Source: Bryoerythrophyllum caledonicum
Lineage: Eukaryota > Streptophyta > Bryopsida > Pottiales > Pottiaceae
Length of the DNA: 64,000 nt
Assembly: GCA_963971425.1 (NCBI GenBank)
Contig: OZ020518.1
Span: forward strand, 1,379,001-1,443,000
Direction of reading: 5' to 3'
The first letter of the stretch is position 1. The number at the start of each line of letters is the position of its first letter. The notes beneath the pieces are model-generated. The model was given only the letters and a program-made list of their open reading frames with translations, did not search any database and had not been told where the DNA came from. A program made the position numbers and the translations under genes. Of the stretch, positions 58,601 through 64,000 are shown piece after piece.

Positions 58601-60740
58601 TATTTTGGATGACGCCTTACGCATGTTTTATCTTGCAGACTCACGACGCGCGGGTCCTTGAGATTGTGAGCAGTGAAGATGCCAAACTCAAGGCAGAAAC
58701 CTGCGCAGAAGAAATATTCAAGTACCACTTGAATATCTTAGCCGACGTATCCGACGCTGCTGCCGAGGAGGCAGAGGAGACTGCCATCACTGGGTCAACC
58801 CCAGGCGCTGGTGTTCTAACACGGGCAATGTCGAGGATGAACTACACCGGCGAGGTATAACGCCTAAGAAAACTACATGACCCGGAGATCTCCGGTTGCT
58901 CATACGTTTCGGATGCCCTCCATATTTTAAGGCTCTTCTTTCTCATGGCCATGCTCAGATATAGTTCACCCGGTAGACGAGGACCACTTTGAACCGAAGA
59001 TCTCCGGGTGTATCATACACTTTTTTTTTGTATTGCATCCTAATTTTTTTCACACTGACTTCATCAATGTGACGCAGAGGCCTGATGCCACGATGATTGA
59101 AGTTGATGTGCGGTATGAACCGAGTTCATCAGCGGCACCCAACATTGGACTCCAGTCCTTGGCCACAGCCGCGCGGATCATCGGTGCGGGCACCCCAATC
59201 GACCCCATACAAGTAAATGTTGATGAACCACCTCTTCCTATCAGACAAGCCTCGCCTAGTTCAAGAAGCAACTCTACTCCGGACGCTAGACAGGGTACTT
59301 CTGAAAAGGAAACCAATTGGCATTCCGGCATGCCACGTTCTCCTCTGCCAGAACGGGACGATGACACGACACTGTCCAATCGCCTGGACTTCGACGACAT
59401 CCAAAGAGCACCCGGAGATCTCCCGCTAGACGACCCTTCGAGGACGCGTCCAGAAGTTGAGGTTGTGTGCAAGAGTGCCGAAGACTTGACGTTGCGTGAC
59501 ACCGATCAAACGATGGATGAGGCGCAACAGACTTTGCGTGAATTACATGCTATGAGCCCTCTACGCAGCCCTCCGCGAAGCCACGGGCACCTGGCTCAAA
59601 AAGAGAAGAAGAAAGCAATCGCGAAGAATCCTGCGGCGAAAGCTCCTCCTCCTCCACCTACAATTCAAACAAGGGCCCAGAAAGATAAGGTGAATAGTTA
59701 CTTGTCCATTAAACCTTCTTCATTGTTCTAAGGACAGTTCACTCGATGCAGACCTTATTCTTACCACTTCATTACTGGAATTCAGGGGTCCGCCGGATCA
59801 ACACAGTCGAAGGATGTCGGTGACAGAAATCCCGCACAGACTGCTCAAGTCGCTGGTGTAGCTCAAACTTCTAGGGATACTCCACCTACTGTCCCAGGTG
59901 CCTAATATGTACATTCATACTTATGTGCCATCATCTATATAGTGCTCATTCTTCCATCGAGCAATTCTGGATTGTGAGTGCAGAACACTTCTATATGTAT
60001 AATTGAAATTTCACTGTGCTGAACAACTTCCTCATCTCAGTCTACGTACTCGTATTTTGGGTTCAGGTTCGACAAAGCTTACTACGATCGTCCGAGAGCC
60101 TCCAACCGAGGATCAGGTAACATCCAATCGGGTTTATCATGTCGTGTTTGACTTAAATGGAGTTCTTGTGCACAAGGGGGAATTCAAACAGGGACAACCG
60201 AGAGACATCAAAGTAAGGCCTGGTTCCATTGAACTCCTGAACTTCGTGGGAGAGAAGGCTACTATCTCATTCTGGAGTAGTGTGGTGGAAAAGAATATTG
60301 TAGATATTATCAAGGAATTGCGCAAGAAAGGTGTTGTCATTCCGGAAGGTGTCACAATCCTGACGCAGGCCCATTGCACAAAAACATCATATACGCTCCC
60401 ATCCCATCCAACGAAGCCAATTTTCCTAAAGGACCTGACAATTTATAACACCAAGGCGTGGCCCAGGTCTCCCAAAGATGTCTTGCTTGTGGACGATACC
60501 CCACTAAAGAACGTCCTTAACGATCCATTCAGCGCAGTTCATCCGCCATCATGGACTGGGTTGTCGAATGAAACCTGGTTGTCCACCATTTTTCTCCCAT
60601 GGCTCTCCGGACTGCTAGCGTCAAATGAGGATGTTCCCGACTTTGTTAGACGTCATCCTTTGATGTTTGCCAGTGATCCAGTAGACAAAAATTCCAAAGA
60701 GGCCCGCTCCGTGGTGAAGGGTATAATTCCGGCGCCTTAG
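55647..60740 (+). CDS. ParB-like protein fused to FCP1/NIF-type HAD phosphatase domain
   Basis: Exons about 55647-57056, 57179-58537, 58639-58854, 59078-59689, 59786-59897 and 60067-60740; phases agree from 58639 onward. The 5' end is open (no ATG; upstream exon likely). Near 56.5-56.9 kb a ParB-like segment: YRGIQKERLEGIINAVRASS, then HFYIIGSQHTVEAHKIL, then a part parallel to the ParB-methyltransferase protein (FSIIPVWTKP...LSRALNQDL). A Pro/Ser-rich linker follows. The end is a HAD domain: VVFDLNGVLV (second Asp of DxD is Asn, as in the plant DLNG family), TISFWSS, DVLLVDDTPLKN. Interruptions: TAG 56370, 57386, 57699 and 58434, TAA 58521, TGA 57751, a shift near 57405 and possibly one near 58537. 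Palindromes lie in its introns (57133, 58882, 58993). Confidence 0.62.
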
Positions 60741-61095
60741 AACAATGAATTATACTGGATATTATAAACTCTATGCTTTGTAAATGTTAAGTCAAGGATG
60801 TCTGTGGGATTTCAACCATTCAATTTTGAAGATAAATGTTGTTGTCAGTAACGTTATTTGTTGAGGTCCTTCTTTTGATTTGTTATTGTTAGTGTCTCGC
60901 CCCCAAACTTCAACTTCCAATATCTATGATCACTTTTGAGTATTCTCCTGACCATTTCGACTGCCGAACGTTGGTCTGGGAGGGGCACCCGAAGATCTCC
61001 GGTCGAATTCCTATCACTTGAACTCCTCCTACCATATTTTCTCTTCATTCCAATGTTCAATTTCTAATTCGATGGTCTTGCCTTCTTATTTGCAG

Positions 61096-61548
61096 GTCAT
61101 AATCATATTTCTCCGCGGTCCTCTCTGCTCGGACGAGGTCCTTGACTCGGCCAAATCCCGCTCCACGCAGCTGCCTTCCTTTGATGACACGGCAGATGTT
61201 ATTCGAATACTACTGCGGTATTTCAATGTCGGGATTTGGTCTCCTATGCGTCCAGATAGGCTCATGGAGGCGGCCCAAGTGTTATTGCCCCCAGACATCT
61301 TATCAGATATTCTTTTTTGCTATGCCAACAAACAGACTCGAAGGCCTAGCTATGTTAGGTTTCTCCACATCTTCAAGAAGGCCTCATTTAATCCTCGAAC
61401 AAGGCATTATTTGTGGTCCAAATGTGTTGTTGTTGCAGATCTAGATCCATTCAAGAATCCTAGAAAGGCTATAGTCCATTATCTAACTTATGGGAGACAC
61501 CATACAGGACGGGTAGAGGGCATCTATAAAGCACTTAAATTAGAATAG
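61096..61548 (+). CDS. Unknown C-terminal exon, right arm of the 18-kb element
   Basis: An exon after a good acceptor (TATTTGCAG) reads VIIIFLRGPLCSDEVLDSAK, then DDTADVIRILLRYFNVGIWS, EAAQVLLPPDILSDILFCYA, RHYLWSKCVVVADLDPFKNP and KAIVHYLTYGRHHTGRVEGI, ending TAG at 61546. 150 codons without a break. The composition is typical of a folded, mostly helical domain. I do not recognise the family. It may be the last exon of a small gene or of the long gene upstream after alternative splicing. A degenerate palindrome lies just upstream at 60989-61002. Confidence 0.45.
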   Translation, partial: VIIIFLRGPLCSDEVLDSAKSRSTQLPSFDDTADVIRILLRYFNVGIWSPMRPDRLMEAAQVLLPPDILSDILFCYANKQTRRPSYVRFLHIFKKASFNPRTRHYLWSKCVVVADLDPFKNPRKAIVHYLTYGRHHTGRVEGIYKALKLE

Positions 61549-61664
61549 TTGAATCGATTTTCCGTAGATTACACGCGCCTCTTAGCAACGGCCACCCTTT
61601 ATTTATTGTATGACACTTTTTTATAATGAAATAGTTTAGTATTGGACTCTTACTCTGATTTCAT

Positions 61665-61850
61665 CCGGAGATATCCGGTTGCATGTTCTATCAATTGCGA
61701 GTAATTTCTGTCCACAGCTCTGTCCCATTTTTCCCTACCACATTTTTTCCAACTACACATTTGTGATGTACAGTATGTCCATCAATTTCTTTTTTTAGGA
61801 CTCGGTTCTTCTTCTGAATTCCACCTTGATATTTACCGGAAGATATCCGG
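61665..61850. repeat. Outermost right palindrome pair, GATATC variant
   Basis: CCGGAGATATCCGG (61665-61678) and CCGGAAGATATCCGG (61836-61850). They mirror the left-end pair at 44261 and 44457. Confidence 0.8.
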
Positions 61851-62042
61851 CTGCATGCTGCCGACTCACGTGTTGTCAAAATTCAAATTTGGTCGCTCTA
61901 GCCATTTCTTCCTTCATAAGTGTCATTGGTGATGCATTTAATGTTTAAATAGTACTCTAAGCTCCTCGGCTTTTATGCTTCACTATCTTTTATGAGGCAC
62001 ATCTCCGGATCTTTCTTTTAGTCCTTAGTCCAAAATTCACCT

Positions 62043-62086
62043 CAAAGTCCAGAAATAGTTAAATATGGCATACTATAGATATTTAC
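62043..62086 (-). repeat. Right terminal inverted repeat of the 18-kb element
   Basis: CAAAGTCCAGAAATAGTTAA to ATATTTAC. It pairs with 44116-44163. Confidence 0.75.
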
Positions 62087-62100
62087 ATCAGGACAACGTT

Positions 62101-62790
62101 CCTCGGTACCAAAGAGCCCCTCGGCTTGTTTTTTTTTTTTTTGATTTCGCGTACAGGGCGCTCCTCAGTACCGAAGAACCGCTCAGCTAGGTTTTTTTTT
62201 ATTGGTTTCGCCCTCCAAGCGCCTCCTCAATACCGAAAAGACCCTCCACTATTTTTTTATTTTTTTATTTTTTTTTTATTTTTTTTTTGGGTTTCGCTCT
62301 CATGGCGCTCCTCGGTATCGAGGAGCCCCTCGGCTATTTTTTTAATTTTTTTTTTGGTTTCGCCCTCAGGGCGCTCCCTGGTACCGAAGAGCCGCTCAGC
62401 TAGGTTTTGTTTTTTTTTTGTTTCGCCCTCCAGGCGCCTCCTTAGTACCGAGGAGATCCTCGACTATTTTTTTATTTTTTAAATTTTTTTAAAATTTTTT
62501 TTGGGTTTCGCCCTCATGGCGCTCCTCAGCACCGAGGAGCCCCTCGGCTCTTTTTTTTTTTTTTTTTGGTTTCGCCCTCAGGGCGCTCCTTGGTACCAAA
62601 GAGCCCCTCAGCTAGGTTTTTTTTTTTTGGTTTCACCTTCTAGGCCCTTCTCGGTACCGAGGAGTCCCTCAGCTGAGTTTTTTTTTTTGGTTTCGCCCTC
62701 CAGGCGCCTCCTCAGTATCAAGGAGCCCCTCGACTTGTTTTTTTTTTTGTTTTTTTGGGTTTTCTGTTTGGTTTCGCCCTCGGCTGGTTT
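62101..62790. repeat. Tandem array of CTCCTCGGTACCGAGGAG palindromes with poly-T
   Basis: About ten units of 55-75 bp. Each has GTTTCGCCCTCAGGGCGC, then a near-palindrome TCCTCGGTACCGAGGAG, then CCCCTCGGC, then 10-20 T. Copies start near 62101, 62160, 62226, 62307, 62373, 62437, 62520, 62585, 62648 and 62705. The long open + frames here are translations of the T tracts, not genes. It is the right subterminal region of the outer transposon. Confidence 0.85.
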
Positions 62791-63080
62791 TTTCTTTTTT
62801 TCTTTTTTTCTTTTTTTACTAATATTTTAGAAGTTGCTATATTATTTAAAACTATAAGCTAAGCAATCATTCATCTACATACATCTATCTACATCCATCC
62901 ATCTATCTACATTCATCCAAATATCCTCCAAACAGTTTATTTCCAAGTTTTTAAATCCAATTTTCTCCCATTTTGAACTTTTTCTATACTACGGAAATAG
63001 GTCACAATATAAAAATTTTTCTTGTAAATCATTCCAAATCTGTGGTTATGGGGTGCTCGACTGGAAAAAAAATTGCCTTC

Positions 63081-63123
63081 GGCTCACTGCTCATTGCTCG
63101 CTGCTCGCATTCTAGCATTCATG
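63081..63123 (-). repeat. Right end of the outer transposon
   Basis: GGCTCACTGCTCATTGCTCG, then CTGCTCGCATTCTAGCAT. Inverse of the left end at 40420. Confidence 0.7.
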
Positions 63124-63509
63124 CTTCCAACGACAACCAGGTCACCCGAGTCCAAACTTATACACAAAGATTGACCACGATAGTGGAATCGGACAAACTA
63201 ACGAGGTCAAAATGAACTTGGTTCTTACAACACCTCCACATGCACAATACTTGTGGGTATACCGTGTCTGTAATGGCCCTTATTTGGCTCCACTGTGTTT
63301 GGAATAGAGACAAAACAAGCGGAAGTTGCTACTAGAAAGGACAAGTGCGAGGCCCTATTAGAATAGCGTACTTTGTCACCTATTGAAGAGAGATCCTACA
63401 AAAGCTTTTGCATCCCATAGCAAAGGCTGAGGTGTGTGAGTGTTCACAGTCTGTGAGTCCCCCACCTCCTCACATCCTCTTGCATCTCAACTATTTCCAT
63501 GATGTTGAA

Positions 63510-64000
63510 AATTTTAACTCAAAATATGCAAGGGTTAAAAATGAGAAAAATACTAGTAGCTTGCGCAATTATCTAACACCTCTATTAGGAAATTTAGATG
63601 TTCTTTTTCTTCAATAGCACAAATTAAGAAGACAACCGTTTCTGGACCATGAGCTTAAACTTTAGAGCTAGGCTCAAGTCTATAAGAGAAAAGCACAAGA
63701 ATGTAATTAGGTTGTAGCAGGCAAGGGGGGCTTGGTACTTTTGTACTAAATAGAATTCACCATCTTATGAAGGACCCTAGTAGTGAGGATATTGGGATAC
63801 CGAACGTGTATGCCCCACATATGCCCTATCAACAGTCTATTTTCATGCAGGAATTAGTAGAAAAAATGCCCTTAGATTGTAAATGGGTAGTGTATGGAGA
63901 CTTTAACTTCATTGAGTCAACAAGAGAGAAGCTCTCAACATCAAGTAGAACTATCTTAGACCGGAAACTCTATAAGTTCACCCCCTCTAAAAAAGTGTGA
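63510..64000 (+). mobile_element. LINE (L1-like) endonuclease region, decayed, runs off the window
   Basis: Parts of an APE-type endonuclease of plant L1 non-LTR elements are visible: LTQNMQGLK at about 63515, then RNYLTPLLGNLDVLFLQ followed by TAG where the catalytic Glu of the QEHK motif is expected (63615-63617) and HKLRRQPFLDHE. Further on in another frame come NVYAPHMPYQQSIF and WVVYGDFNFIES (63808-63930). At least one frameshift separates the pieces. The reverse transcriptase would lie beyond the right edge. Confidence 0.75.

Larger units (their letters stand above)
44116..62086. mobile_element. 18.0-kb DNA transposon with CCGGAGATCTCCGG palindromes
   Basis: Terminal inverted repeats of about 45 bp: the left arm reverse-complemented reads CAAAGTCC.AAAAATAGTGAAATATGGCA..., and the right arm reads CAAAGTCC.AGAAATAGTTAAATATGGCA..., both ending in ATATTTAC. 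Minus-strand genes (acidic protein, transposase-like) occupy the left arm; plus-strand genes (ParB-like/HAD, unknown) the right arm, diverging from a centre at 49.6-55.0 kb. Fifteen exact CCGGAGATCTCCGG copies and about ten variants lie only between 44.26 and 61.85 kb. I saw none elsewhere in the window. A foldback MITE is nested at 50.76 kb. The insertion lies inside the outer transposon. Genes carry a few stops and one or two shifts each. Confidence 0.75.
40420..63123. mobile_element. Outer transposon split by the 18-kb element
   Basis: The left end (ATGCTAGAATGCGAGCAG then TGAGC iterons, 40420-40480) matches the right end at 63081-63123 in reverse complement (ATGCTAGAATGCGAGCAG then CGAGCAATGAGCAGTGAGC). 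Both sides carry, just inside, the same palindrome family CTCCTCGGTACCGAGGAG (40.9-41.85 and 62.1-62.8 kb). A near-perfect direct repeat CTTCCAACRACAAC flanks it (40406-40419 and 63124-63137, 13 of 14), possibly a target duplication. Without the nested 18.0-kb insert the element is about 4.7 kb and carries one visible gene (43468-43926, minus). Confidence 0.65.

Noticed and set aside
44261-61850. Vector or linker contamination, since the 14-mer contains a BglII-like AGATCT.
   Set aside because: Copies are embedded in unique sequence, include graded variants, lie in introns and exons, and stop at the element's inverted ends.
62126-62830. Hydrophobic Phe-rich + frames resembling membrane proteins.
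   Set aside because: They come from poly-T tracts between palindromic units of the outer transposon.
1-64000. LTR retrotransposons, endogenous viral elements or Polinton-type elements.
   Set aside because: No gag, integrase, capsid, envelope or family-B polymerase motif and no long terminal direct repeat pair was recognised in the window. Only the LINE fragment at the right edge is retroelement-derived.

Overview
The window is a eukaryotic, intron-rich, transposon-dense stretch. I found no tRNA, rRNA, CRISPR array or bacterial-type operon. A green-lineage genome, probably a streptophyte alga or early land plant, fits best. The pointers are plant-type TTTAGGG-like repeats near 52.0 kb, a plant PI4K-gamma fragment, a SUVR-type SET domain, a plant-style DLNG HAD phosphatase, and a bias of in-frame stops toward former Gln codons, as cytosine-methylation decay would give. 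The species is not identified.

Layout. 0-1 kb: GC-rich tandem arrays. 1-6.1 kb: AT-rich element flanks with two dispersed palindromes (ACTTAAGT; TCTCGGnnCCGAGA), a captured PI4K-gamma fragment and two small divergent genes. 6.6-11.0 kb: a decayed MULE-like transposon with a zinc finger, DDE core and SWIM finger; a truncated second copy lies inverted at 11.9-12.7 kb. 13.26-24.39 kb: an 11.1 kb DNA transposon with CACTG...CAGTG inverted ends, encoding a DDE-like protein (SGHGKG...EWDGAGAVIKR), a SUVR-like histone H3K9 methyltransferase and a RING-like protein. 24.5-28 kb: a small three-exon gene, a MITE and a 46-bp minisatellite. 28.8-32.7 kb: a seven-exon gene fusing a ParB/sulfiredoxin-like domain to a beta-class-like amino-methyltransferase. 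33.9-40.0 kb: an element with GTCCGCGGAC palindromes, a RING gene and a pseudokinase gene. 40.42-63.12 kb: an outer element split by an 18.0 kb DNA transposon (44.12-62.09 kb). The inner one carries a transposase-like gene, an acidic protein, a second ParB-like protein fused to an FCP1/NIF-type HAD domain, and at least fifteen exact copies of the palindrome CCGGAGATCTCCGG. 63.4 kb to the end: a decayed LINE endonuclease region.

Unifying picture (inference). Several unrelated large DNA transposons here share one design: a captured host-type regulatory enzyme (SET, ParB-methyltransferase, ParB-HAD, RING, pseudokinase) plus an element-private short palindrome repeated through introns, promoters and subterminal DNA. 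The palindromes look like binding sites for an element-encoded protein, by analogy with CACTA subterminal motifs and the VANC anti-silencing system of Arabidopsis VANDAL MULEs. For the ParB-bearing giant element a parS-like role is a speculative alternative. The ParB-like fusions and the private palindromes are the best candidates for something undescribed.
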